Assembly (NCBI RefSeq): GCF_017916475.1
Contig: NZ_JAFMTB010000002.1
Span: forward strand, 1,178,001 to 1,242,000
Source of the DNA: Patulibacter sp. SYSU D01012
GTDB lineage: Bacteria > Actinomycetota > Thermoleophilia > Solirubrobacterales > Solirubrobacteraceae
DNA length: 64,000 nucleotides
Reading direction: 5' to 3'
Positions within the stretch are counted from its first letter, which is position 1, and the number at the start of each line of letters is the position of its first letter. Below the pieces are notes generated by a model. That model ran no database searches. It was not told the DNA's origin and worked only from the letters and a program-made list of their open reading frames with translations. Below are positions 44,112 through 51,405 of the stretch, piece after piece. A program made the position numbers and the translations under genes.

Positions 44112-45544
44112 TGCCCGCCGTGCGCCGCCTGGCGGCCACGGCGGCCGTCGCGCTGGCGTGCGCGGCCGCCGCGCCGGCCGCCCACGCCTCCACGTTCGGC
44201 AGCGGCATCGCCAACGGCGGCTTCGGCTCGGGGCGCTACATCACCGGCCAGTCCTTCCGCATGCCCGCGGGCGAGCCGTTCCTGCACGAGCTCACCATGG
44301 GCCTGATCGACGTGCCCGTGGGGGCCGTGCCCACCCTGGTGCGCTACGAGGACGGCGTCACCGGCCCGACCGTGTGGCAGGGCCAGCCCCTTCCCGACGG
44401 CGTCTGGTACGAGCCGCTGACCGTCCGTCCCGACGTGCTGCTGGAGGCCGGCGCCCGGTACGTCTTCTACACGACGCACTCGGTCGACAACGGGGTGATC
44501 AACCCAGCGCGCCCGTACCCCGACGGCGAGGCGGTGTACCTGGACGACGCCGGCACGGTCCTCGGATCCGCCGGGCAGAACGGCGGCTTCCTCGCCGTCG
44601 CGCAGACGCCGCGGTTCGCCCCCGACGCCACCGACCCCGTCGCCTGGGGCGCCCAGCCCGCCGGCACGCTGGGCGCCGCCCGGACCGTCACCTTCACGAA
44701 CGCCTCGGCGGACCCGGTCGCCGTGCGGCGGGCGGCCGTCACCGGGACGGACCGCGACGACTTCGTGCTCGCCGGCGACGACTGCGGCGCCACGACGGTC
44801 CCGCCGGGCGGGACGTGCACCGTGACCGTGCGGTTCGGCCCCGCCGACGACACCGGTCGCGGCTCCCGCACGGCCGACCTGACGCTCGTCTCGGGCGCCG
44901 ACGACCACAACGCCCCGGTCACGCTGACCGGCACCGCCGGCCCCGCGCCGACCGGCCCCGCCGGGCCCGCGGGACCCGCCGGCCCGGACGGTCCCGCGGG
45001 CGCCGCCGGCGGCACCGGCCCGCAGGGCCCGGCCGGGCCCGCCGGCGCGGACGGCGCGTCCGGCCCCGCCGGGCCGGAGGGACCGGACGGCGCCGCGGGC
45101 GCGCCGGGCCCGCACGGCCCCGATGGCGCCCCCGGCGCGCGGGGCCCCTTCGGCCCGGCCGGCCCGAAGGGCGACCGCGGCGACGCCGGGGCGGCCGGGC
45201 CGCCCGGCCCGCGCGGCCCCGTCGGGCTGCGCGGCCCCCGCGGGCGCGCGGGCCTGACCGCGATGTACCGGTGCGCCCCCGCGCAGGGCGGCGAGGGAGC
45301 AGCCCGCTGCGCGGTCGAGCTGTCGCGCGCCACGGGCACCCGGCGCGTGCGCGTGACCGTCACCCGCGCCGGCCGCACCGTGGCGTCCGGCACCCGGACG
45401 CTGCGCCCGGGCGATCGCCAGCGCGTGCAGGTCACGGCGCGCCGTGCGCCCGTCCGCGGCAGCTACGGGGTGCGGGTGATCGTGCGCGAGGCCGGGCGGA
45501 CGACGGTCCTGACCGGCCGCTTCCGGCTGCCGGGCGCCCGCTAG
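44111..45544 (+). CDS. Secreted collagen-like protein 2
   Basis: This 477-residue protein is built like the previous one: a signal peptide ([15 protein letters not shown]), an N-terminal domain with [20 protein letters not shown], and an HYDIN-like domain ([32 protein letters not shown]). About 34 Gly-X-Y triplets lie at about 279-382, and a C-terminal domain starts MYRCAPA. The two C-terminal domains are clearly homologous ([16 protein letters not shown] against [16 protein letters not shown]). Coupled translation (TGATG at 44109-44113) suggests the two chains are made together and might form a heterotrimer. Location outside the cell is inferred. Confidence 0.88.
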   Translation: MPAVRRLAATAAVALACAAAAPAAHASTFGSGIANGGFGSGRYITGQSFRMPAGEPFLHELTMGLIDVPVGAVPTLVRYEDGVTGPTVWQGQPLPDGVWYEPLTVRPDVLLEAGARYVFYTTHSVDNGVINPARPYPDGEAVYLDDAGTVLGSAGQNGGFLAVAQTPRFAPDATDPVAWGAQPAGTLGAARTVTFTNASADPVAVRRAAVTGTDRDDFVLAGDDCGATTVPPGGTCTVTVRFGPADDTGRGSRTADLTLVSGADDHNAPVTLTGTAGPAPTGPAGPAGPAGPDGPAGAAGGTGPQGPAGPAGADGASGPAGPEGPDGAAGAPGPHGPDGAPGARGPFGPAGPKGDRGDAGAAGPPGPRGPVGLRGPRGRAGLTAMYRCAPAQGGEGAARCAVELSRATGTRRVRVTVTRAGRTVASGTRTLRPGDRQRVQVTARRAPVRGSYGVRVIVREAGRTTVLTGRFRLPGAR

Positions 45545-45659
45545 TCGCGGGCCCGGTGGTCGGCGTGCCGCATGCTCGTGGCGCCTGCCACTAGCGCTCG
45601 TGCCGATCGAGGCGTACAGTCGTCGGTGGCCCTATACAAGCGATCGAGGAGCCACCGTC

Positions 45660-45836
45660 GTGTCGACGCCCCCCACCACCGCAGCCATCCCGCTCCGCTC
45701 CGCCGTCGTGGCCGGCCTCGCCGGGCCGGTCCTGGCGCTCGCGCTCGGCGTGGGCGTCGTGGCGGCCGCCGCGACCTCGCCCTACGCCGGCGACCACGGC
45801 TTCGTCGCGCCGATCAGCGCCGCCCCGGTCCGCTGA
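45660..45836 (+). CDS. Small membrane protein (58 aa)
   Basis: This 58-residue protein begins at GTG 45660, 8 bases after a perfect GAGGAG ribosome site. It has one long hydrophobic helix (AVVAGLAGPVLALALGVGVVAAAA) and a short polar tail with YAGDHGFVAPIS. A TATACA box at 45633-45638 could be its -10. An in-frame upstream GTG at 45600 lacks a ribosome site. Function unknown. Confidence 0.65.
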   Translation: MSTPPTTAAIPLRSAVVAGLAGPVLALALGVGVVAAAATSPYAGDHGFVAPISAAPVR

Positions 45837-45843
45837 GGCGCGC

Positions 45844-45876
45844 CCGGCGGGCGGGGCCGGCGCCCCGACCCGCCGG
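45844..45876. terminator. Bidirectional hairpin
   Basis: Arms ccggcggg and cccgccgg with an inner ggggc/gcccc stem lie between the convergent stops at 45836 (+) and 45923 (-). Confidence 0.6.
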
Positions 45877-45922
45877 AGCCGTCGCGGCGGCCCGGGGCCG
45901 CCTCGGCGCCCCGGGCGCCGCC

Positions 45923-46999
45923 CTACGCCTGCGCCGTCGCGACGGTCGCGCCGGCGAGCTGCGTGCCCGCCTCGACGAGCGCGCCGTCGGCCAGGATCAG
46001 GTGGTCGCCGACGCGGCAGCCGGCGCCGACGGTGGCGTCCTGCCCCACGACGCACTCGCGCAGCTCGGCGTGCTCGGCGACGCGGGCGCCGGGCAGCAGG
46101 ATCGCCCGCTCCAGGCGGGACCCCGCCTCGACTACGGCGTGGGCCGCGACGACGCTGCCGCTGCCGATCACCGCGCCGGCCCCGACGCGGGCGCCCGCCT
46201 CGACGAGCGCGTCCGGGGCGACGGTCGCCGTCGCGTGCACGTCGGCGGCCGGGTGGACCGGACCGCCCGCCAGACGATCGACGACCGCGGAGCGGACGCG
46301 GCCGGCCAGGACGTCCGCGACGCCCTGCACGTAGCGCTGGGGCGTGCCGATGTCCATCCAGTACGCGCCGCGGTGCACGAAGCCGTGCAGCCCCTCGCCG
46401 ACCAGGCGCGGCCAGACCTCGCGCTCGATCGAGACCTCGCGGCCGGCCGGGATCAGGTCGAGCACGTCGCGGTCCAGCACGTAGGCGCCGGCCGAGATCA
46501 GGTCCGTGTCGATCTCCTCCGGCTTCGGCTTCTCGAGGAACCCGGTGACGCGGTCCCGGTCGTCCAGGCGGACGAGGCCGTACGCGGTGGGGTCCTCGAC
46601 GGGCACGAGTCCCAGCGTGGCGCGCGCGCCGGTGGCCTCGTGGGCCCGGATCTGGGCGGACAGGTCCATGTCGGTCAGGACGTCGCCGTTCAGGAGCACG
46701 AAGCGCTCCTGCAGGTGCTCCTCGGCCATCTTCAGCGCGCCGGCGGTGCCGCGGGGCTCCGGCTCGAAGACCCAGGTCACGTGCACGCCGAACCGGGAGC
46801 CGTCGCCGATGGCCTCGACGACCGCGTCGGACCGGAACCCGCAGCACAGGACGACGTCCGTCATGCCGTGCCGGGCGACCCACTCGAGGGCGTACGCCAG
46901 GAACGGCCGATCGACGATCGGGACGATCGGCTTGGGCCGATCCGCCGTCAGGGGCCGCAGACGCGTGCCCTTGCCGCCGACCAGGATGACTGCCTGCAT
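45923..46999 (-). CDS. Mannose-1-phosphate guanylyltransferase-like nucleotidyltransferase
   Basis: This 358-residue sugar nucleotidyltransferase has an N-terminal Rossmann-like NTP-transferase domain. It contains VGGKGTRLRPLTADRPKPIVPI at the start, FVLLNGDVLTDMDL near residue 100 and VTGFLEKPKPEEIDT. A C-terminal left-handed beta-helix of hexapeptide repeats covers about residues 230-350 (VAPDALVEAGARVGAGAVIG). The architecture is that of GDP-mannose pyrophosphorylases of actinobacteria (ManB/MpgA type), though UDP- or dTDP-sugars cannot be excluded. ATG 46999 has GGAGGG 7 bases upstream. It could supply GDP-mannose for both polysaccharide systems. Confidence 0.88.
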   Translation of the reverse strand: MQAVILVGGKGTRLRPLTADRPKPIVPIVDRPFLAYALEWVARHGMTDVVLCCGFRSDAVVEAIGDGSRFGVHVTWVFEPEPRGTAGALKMAEEHLQERFVLLNGDVLTDMDLSAQIRAHEATGARATLGLVPVEDPTAYGLVRLDDRDRVTGFLEKPKPEEIDTDLISAGAYVLDRDVLDLIPAGREVSIEREVWPRLVGEGLHGFVHRGAYWMDIGTPQRYVQGVADVLAGRVRSAVVDRLAGGPVHPAADVHATATVAPDALVEAGARVGAGAVIGSGSVVAAHAVVEAGSRLERAILLPGARVAEHAELRECVVGQDATVGAGCRVGDHLILADGALVEAGTQLAGATVATAQA

Positions 47000-47119
47000 G
47001 GGTCCCTCCGGGGGGTTCGGGGCGGCCACGCCGCCGGGTGCCGGGACCCGGCCGATCGCCGCGTTCCCGCTCGTGTGGTCGGGAGTTCTACGGCGGCACC
47101 GTGAGCGGGGACGCAGCGG

Positions 47120-47272
47120 TTAGCCATCTGTTCGGTATCGGTCGCCGCCCGCTGCAAGACGGCGTGCAGCGGGGGCCTCGGCCCGCGACCGGCGACGCAC
47201 CGCCACCAGGCCGGCGACGATCGCGCCGTCCAGGGCGATCCAGGCGATCACGAGCTCCGCGAGCCATCCCAT
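47120..47272 (-). CDS. Small single-pass membrane protein (50 aa)
   Basis: This 50-residue protein begins MGWLAELVIAWIALDG and continues AIVAGLVAVRRRSR: one membrane helix followed by an Arg cluster and a polar tail. It is very similar in pattern to the protein whose gene overlaps its 5' end (47248-47409), so a small tandem duplication is likely. No strong ribosome site. Function unknown. Confidence 0.55.
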   Translation of the reverse strand: MGWLAELVIAWIALDGAIVAGLVAVRRRSRAEAPAARRLAAGGDRYRTDG

Positions 47273-47409
47273 GCGCGTCCGTACGCGCGCGGGCGCGCAA
47301 CGGATGCGGATGCGGAGGCGGAGGCGGCACGACCGCGGACGCGGGCGGCGACGCCGACCACGCCGACGTTCAGGGCGATCCACGACGCCAGCAGCACGAT
47401 CCACGGCAT
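47248..47409 (-). CDS. Small single-pass membrane protein (53 aa), overlaps next gene
   Basis: This 53-residue protein has a helix VLLASWIALNVGVVGVAARV and an Ala/Ser/Arg tail (ASASASASVARPR). It ends 25 bases inside the start of the following gene. A longer in-frame extension upstream is not protein-like. It groups with 15815-15970, 16888-17100 and 47120-47272. Function unknown. Confidence 0.5.
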   Translation of the reverse strand: MPWIVLLASWIALNVGVVGVAARVRGRAASASASASVARPRAYGRAWDGSRSS

Positions 47410-47858
47410 GCGCGGGTCCGTACCCGGCTCGGCGACCGGACATGCGCGGCCGTCGGGCGTCCAGTACGTCCGCGTGCCGCCCGTCGCGTCCCGTCGCCCC
47501 GGGCGCATCCGCCACGGCGACGGGGGCGTAGGTTGAGGAGCGATGCGAACGGCGTTCCGGTGCGGTCCCGAGGCGAAGACCGCGCAACCAGGGGCAGACA
47601 AGGGGTACGCGCGCTGTCATCCTGCTCCAGAGACGCGGCGGCCACCCGAACGCCACCGGATCGATACGGGGCGGCGGGAAGCTCCCGTCGTCGTCGGACG
47701 CCTCCCCCGCGCCCCGGTCGCCGAGAACCCCGATGCCGCCCCGCAGACCAGTGGACGGATGATGGACAACCGTCCATTCCGCCCCCGCTCCGATCAAGGT
47801 GCGCCGCCCGCGCGCCGAAGCTGACAACGGTGCGCCGTTCTGGCACCCCACCCGCCCC
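47410..47858. other. Divergent spacer upstream of the synthase operon
   Basis: This is 449 bases without a convincing gene. A TAGGTT box at 47529-47534 precedes GAGGAG and an ATG at 47543, but the 93-codon frame after it is not protein-like. A small inverted repeat, atggac-aacc-gtccat, lies at 47764-47779, about 80 bases before the operon start. It could be a regulator site. The operon promoter itself was not located. Confidence 0.4.
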
Positions 47859-48986
47859 ATGACCCGCGACACACCGTACGAGCCCCCCACACCGCCCACC
47901 TCGGGCTCGTACGTCGAGATCCCCGAGATCGACCCGATGACCACGCGCCCCGCCGACGTCCCGCCCCCCGGCTCCGCCTCCGACGACGCGCCGCCGGCCA
48001 ACGCCGTCGAGCACCTGCTCCGCGTCGCCGAGCGCCTGGGCCGCGAGCTCGCGGCCACGCAGCAGGCGCTGCGCCAGCTGGCGGGGCAGCTCGCCGCCGT
48101 CGATCCGAACGCGATCCTGCCGCCCATCCCCGACTCCACGCCCGCCGCGCCCTCGCCGGCGGCGCCCGCCGAGGGCGTCGGCGCGGCCGGCGCCGCGCCG
48201 GCCGCCGCGGGGCCGGGCGACCACGACCCGGTCGCCGAGCCGCCCCGGCACCGCGCGTCGAACATCCCCCGGCGCCGCGCGGACCACGTCGCGCTGCCGC
48301 CCATCGACCCGCTCCAGGCGGCCGCCGCCGCAGCGCCCGCCCCGGGCAGCACCCCCAGCCCGTGGGCGTACCCGCCGCCGTACGCGCCGGCCGCCGACCC
48401 CTACGGCGTGCCGTACCCCGGACCGGCCGCCCCGGCCCCCGAGCCGGCCGCGCCCGCGACGCCGCCGGTGACGCCCCGGCCGGCGTTCCCGCCCGCGGGC
48501 GCCGCCGCGCCGTTCCCGCCCGCCGCCGAGCCGGCCGCGCCGCGCGACCCCGCGCCCTACCCCTTCCCCGCCCCGGCCCCGCCCACCCCGGCGGCGGCGC
48601 CGACGTCGCCGTCCTGGCCCGCGGCCGTCCCGCAGTCGGGCGGGTTCGACGACGAGCCCGAGCCGTTCGGCCACAACGCCCGCACCCGCCACGTCGCGAG
48701 CCTGGCCGAGGTGCCGCTGCTGAGCGCCGGCGAGGTCGAGGCCATGATCGGCCCCGTCTTCTCGCTCGACGAGCTCGACGACCTGGACGCGCGCATCCGG
48801 GCGCTCCACGGCGTCGAGGACCTGGCCGTCACCGCCTTCGAGGGCAGCGACGTCCTCCTCACCATCACGCTGGAGCGTCCGCTCCCGCTCGCCGGCATGC
48901 TGCGCACCGAGCTCGGCCGGCCGGTCGCGTCGTGCCGCCTGGTCGAGGGGCGCATCGTGGTCCAGCTCGAGACGGAGGCGGCATGA
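47859..48986 (+). CDS. Proline-rich protein with C-terminal globular domain
   Basis: This 375-residue protein has a predicted helix at about residues 45-85 (VEHLLRVAERLGRELAATQQ), then about 180 residues rich in Pro and Ala and probably disordered. A folded C-terminal domain of about 110 residues follows (SLAEVPLLSAGEVEAMIGPV; LDELDDLDARIRALHGVEDL; TITLERPLPLAGMLRTELGR). I do not recognise the domain. There is no signal peptide, so it is cytosolic. It is the first gene of the operon and ends in an ATGA overlap. A scaffold or regulator of the synthase complex is a guess from context. ATG 47859 is provisional; another in-frame ATG lies 78 bases downstream. Confidence 0.72.
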   Translation: MTRDTPYEPPTPPTSGSYVEIPEIDPMTTRPADVPPPGSASDDAPPANAVEHLLRVAERLGRELAATQQALRQLAGQLAAVDPNAILPPIPDSTPAAPSPAAPAEGVGAAGAAPAAAGPGDHDPVAEPPRHRASNIPRRRADHVALPPIDPLQAAAAAAPAPGSTPSPWAYPPPYAPAADPYGVPYPGPAAPAPEPAAPATPPVTPRPAFPPAGAAAPFPPAAEPAAPRDPAPYPFPAPAPPTPAAAPTSPSWPAAVPQSGGFDDEPEPFGHNARTRHVASLAEVPLLSAGEVEAMIGPVFSLDELDDLDARIRALHGVEDLAVTAFEGSDVLLTITLERPLPLAGMLRTELGRPVASCRLVEGRIVVQLETEAA

Positions 48987-49174
48987 AGGCGCTGCTGGTC
49001 TCCCTGGGCGTCGTCCTCGCCTTCGGCGTCTTCTTCGCGGCGTTCCTGGTGGCGCCCGCGATCGTGATCCTGCTGGCCTACGTCGTCATGACGTGGCAGG
49101 CGAAGCGGCGCAAGAAGCGCGCCCAGCAGCGGGCGGCCGCGCCCGCCCCGGCCCCCGACGGAGCCTCCGCATGA
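48983..49174 (+). CDS. Small membrane protein of the synthase operon (63 aa)
   Basis: This 63-residue protein has two close hydrophobic segments (LLVSLGVVLAFGVFFAAFLV and IVILLAYVVM) followed by a basic tail (KRRKKRAQQR). GGAGG lies 5-6 bases upstream of ATG 48983. Both its ends overlap neighbours by ATGA. It is possibly a membrane subunit that helps the synthase; no family recognised. Confidence 0.72.
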   Translation: MKALLVSLGVVLAFGVFFAAFLVAPAIVILLAYVVMTWQAKRRKKRAQQRAAAPAPAPDGASA

Positions 49175-51405
49175 GCGACAACGTCCTGCAGCTCGTCCCG
49201 GTGGGCGACCACGAGCCCCGGCCCTCGCTGGCCGAGGCGTGGGCCCGCCGCACGGCCCAACGCCGCGGCCTGGAGTTCGTGGTCCTCGGCGACGAGCACC
49301 ACGGCCCGCTCGTGGCCCAGCTCCTGGACGAGCGCACCTGCCGTCGCCTGCTCGCCCTGCCGACGGGCCTGCGCGACGGCGCCGTCGAGGTCGCGGTCGC
49401 CAACCCCGACCAGGAGGACCTGCAGGCCACGCTCGAGGCTGCCCTGGGCCGGCCGGTCCGCCTGCGGATCGCGGCGAGCGACGCGCTCGAGCGCGCGATC
49501 GCCAAGCGCTTCAACCGCCCGACGGAGGACGCCGCGCCGCGCCTGCGGCAGTCCCTGCTCGGCGACGTGCTGATCACGCAGGGCGCCGTCTCCGCCGCGC
49601 AGGTCGACAACGCCCTGCGCGCGCAGGAGGAGACCGGCGGCCGCCTGGGCGAGCAGCTGCTGCACGCCGGCGTCATCGACGAGCACGCGCTGCTCCGCGC
49701 CCTCGCCGAGCTGCACGACGTCGAGGCGATCGACCTGGGCGCCGTCGACCCCGAGCCGGACGCGCTCGCCGAGGTCCCCGAGGCCGTCCAGCGCGAGCTG
49801 CACGTCGTCCCGCTCGCGATCCGCGAGGGCGAGCTGCTGCTCGCGGCGTCCGACATCCTCACGCCCGAGAAGCGCGCCCGCCTGCAGGGCGAGACCGACC
49901 TGCGCCTGCACGAGCTGCTGGCGACGGCGACCGAGATCGACCTGATCCAGCAGCGCGTCAACCGCGACGCCTACTCGCGCACCGCCGTCGCGCGCCTGCG
50001 CGAGACCAACCCGCAGGACTCGGGCGATCGCGTGACCACGCGCGGCCAGCGGGTCGCGCTCGCCGTCATGGGGCTCGTCCTGGCCGCCTGCCTGGTGCTG
50101 TGGACGATGACCACGCTGATCGTCGTCGTCGCCGCCCTGGGCCTGTTCCACCTGGCGGTGTCGCTCTACAAGCTGCGCCTGGTCCTCGGGTCGCTCGGCG
50201 AGCACGCCGGCGTCCACGTGTCGCAGGAGGAGGTCGACGCGATCGACGACGCGACGCTGCCGGTCTACACGATCCTCGTCCCGCTCTTCCACGAGGCGGC
50301 CGTCGTGCCCGCCCTCGTGCGCGGCGTGCACGGCCTGGACTACCCGCGCCACAAGCTCGACGTGCGCCTGCTCTGCGAGGAGGAGGACGACGAGACGATC
50401 GACGCGATCCGCGCGCTCGACCTGCCGCCGCACTTCAAGCTCGTCATCGTCCCGGACTCGCTGCCGAAGACGAAGCCGAAGGCCTGCAACTACGGGCTGA
50501 TCCAGGCCGAGGGCGAGATCACGGTGATCTACGACGCCGAGGACCGGCCGGACCCGAGCCAGCTCAAGCGCGTCATCGCCGCCTTCCGCAAGTCGGCCGA
50601 CAACGTCACCTGCATCCAGGCGAAGCTCAACTACTTCAACTCCGAGCAGAACCTGCTGACGCGCTGGTTCACCACGGAGTACTCCATGTGGTTCGACCTG
50701 ATGCTGCCGGGCCTGGACAAGGCCAAGGCGGTCATCCCGCTCGGCGGCACGTCCAACCACTTCAAGACGGCGGACCTGCTGCGCCTGGGCGCCTGGGACC
50801 CGTTCAACGTGACCGAGGACGCCGACCTGGGCGTGCGCCTGTACAAGGCCGGCCTGGAGACGGCGGTCATCGACTCGACGACGTACGAGGAGGCCAACTC
50901 GGACCTCCCCAACTGGGTGCGTCAGCGCTCCCGCTGGATCAAGGGCTACTTCCAGACGTACCTGGTCCACATGCGCAACCCCGTGCGCCTGTGGCAGCAG
51001 ATGGGCCCGAAGGGCTTCATCTCGTTCCAGCTGATCATCGGCGGCACCTTCACCTTCCTGATCAACCCGATCTTCTGGGGCCTGACGACGCTGTTCACGC
51101 TGACGCAGCTCGACGTGATCCGGCAGCTGTTCCCCGGCTTCATCTTCTACGCGGCCGTCGTCCAGCTCGTCGTCGGCAACTTCGTCTTCATCTACGCGAA
51201 CGTCGCGGGCACGATCCACCGCGGCTACTTCCGCCTGGTCACCCAGGCGCTGTTCTCGCCGATCTACTGGGGCTTCATGTCGATCGCCGCCTGGAAGGGC
51301 TTCTGGCAGCTGATCACGAACCCCTTCTACTGGGAGAAGACCGAGCACGGGCTCGACGCCCACCACGCGCCGGCGACCACCGCGCCGGCCGGGAGCGCCA
51401 AGTGA
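49171..51405 (+). CDS. MshEN-domain family-2 glycosyltransferase (putative c-di-GMP-responsive polysaccharide synthase)
   Basis: This 744-residue fusion begins with a T2SSE_N/MshEN-type region. Residues 55-115 look like an MshEN C-subdomain. Residues 129-181 match the MshEN double motif, two 24-residue halves (LLGDVLITQGAV... and RLGEQLLHAGVI...) separated by exactly five residues (EETGG). MshEN domains bind c-di-GMP. Membrane helices lie at about 293-330. A GT2 processive domain follows with PLFHEA, YDAEDRPDP (454-462, DxD-like), TEDADLG (548-554) and QRSRW (585-589, QxxRW), then 4-5 helices to residue 725. It would polymerise a glycan and move it through the membrane. ATG 49171, ATGA coupled on both sides (GTGA downstream). 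Confidence 0.9.
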   Translation: MSDNVLQLVPVGDHEPRPSLAEAWARRTAQRRGLEFVVLGDEHHGPLVAQLLDERTCRRLLALPTGLRDGAVEVAVANPDQEDLQATLEAALGRPVRLRIAASDALERAIAKRFNRPTEDAAPRLRQSLLGDVLITQGAVSAAQVDNALRAQEETGGRLGEQLLHAGVIDEHALLRALAELHDVEAIDLGAVDPEPDALAEVPEAVQRELHVVPLAIREGELLLAASDILTPEKRARLQGETDLRLHELLATATEIDLIQQRVNRDAYSRTAVARLRETNPQDSGDRVTTRGQRVALAVMGLVLAACLVLWTMTTLIVVVAALGLFHLAVSLYKLRLVLGSLGEHAGVHVSQEEVDAIDDATLPVYTILVPLFHEAAVVPALVRGVHGLDYPRHKLDVRLLCEEEDDETIDAIRALDLPPHFKLVIVPDSLPKTKPKACNYGLIQAEGEITVIYDAEDRPDPSQLKRVIAAFRKSADNVTCIQAKLNYFNSEQNLLTRWFTTEYSMWFDLMLPGLDKAKAVIPLGGTSNHFKTADLLRLGAWDPFNVTEDADLGVRLYKAGLETAVIDSTTYEEANSDLPNWVRQRSRWIKGYFQTYLVHMRNPVRLWQQMGPKGFISFQLIIGGTFTFLINPIFWGLTTLFTLTQLDVIRQLFPGFIFYAAVVQLVVGNFVFIYANVAGTIHRGYFRLVTQALFSPIYWGFMSIAAWKGFWQLITNPFYWEKTEHGLDAHHAPATTAPAGSAK

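Noticed and set aside
43487-45257. Gly-X-Y coding DNA looks like short direct repeats, superficially CRISPR-like
   Set aside because: The repeats are in frame, coding and without uniform spacers; no cas genes are present.
47543-47824. A 93-codon plus-strand frame after TAGGTT and GAGGAG
   Set aside because: The ribosome site is only 2 bases from the ATG, and the product has no hydrophobic or domain pattern. Kept only as spacer content.
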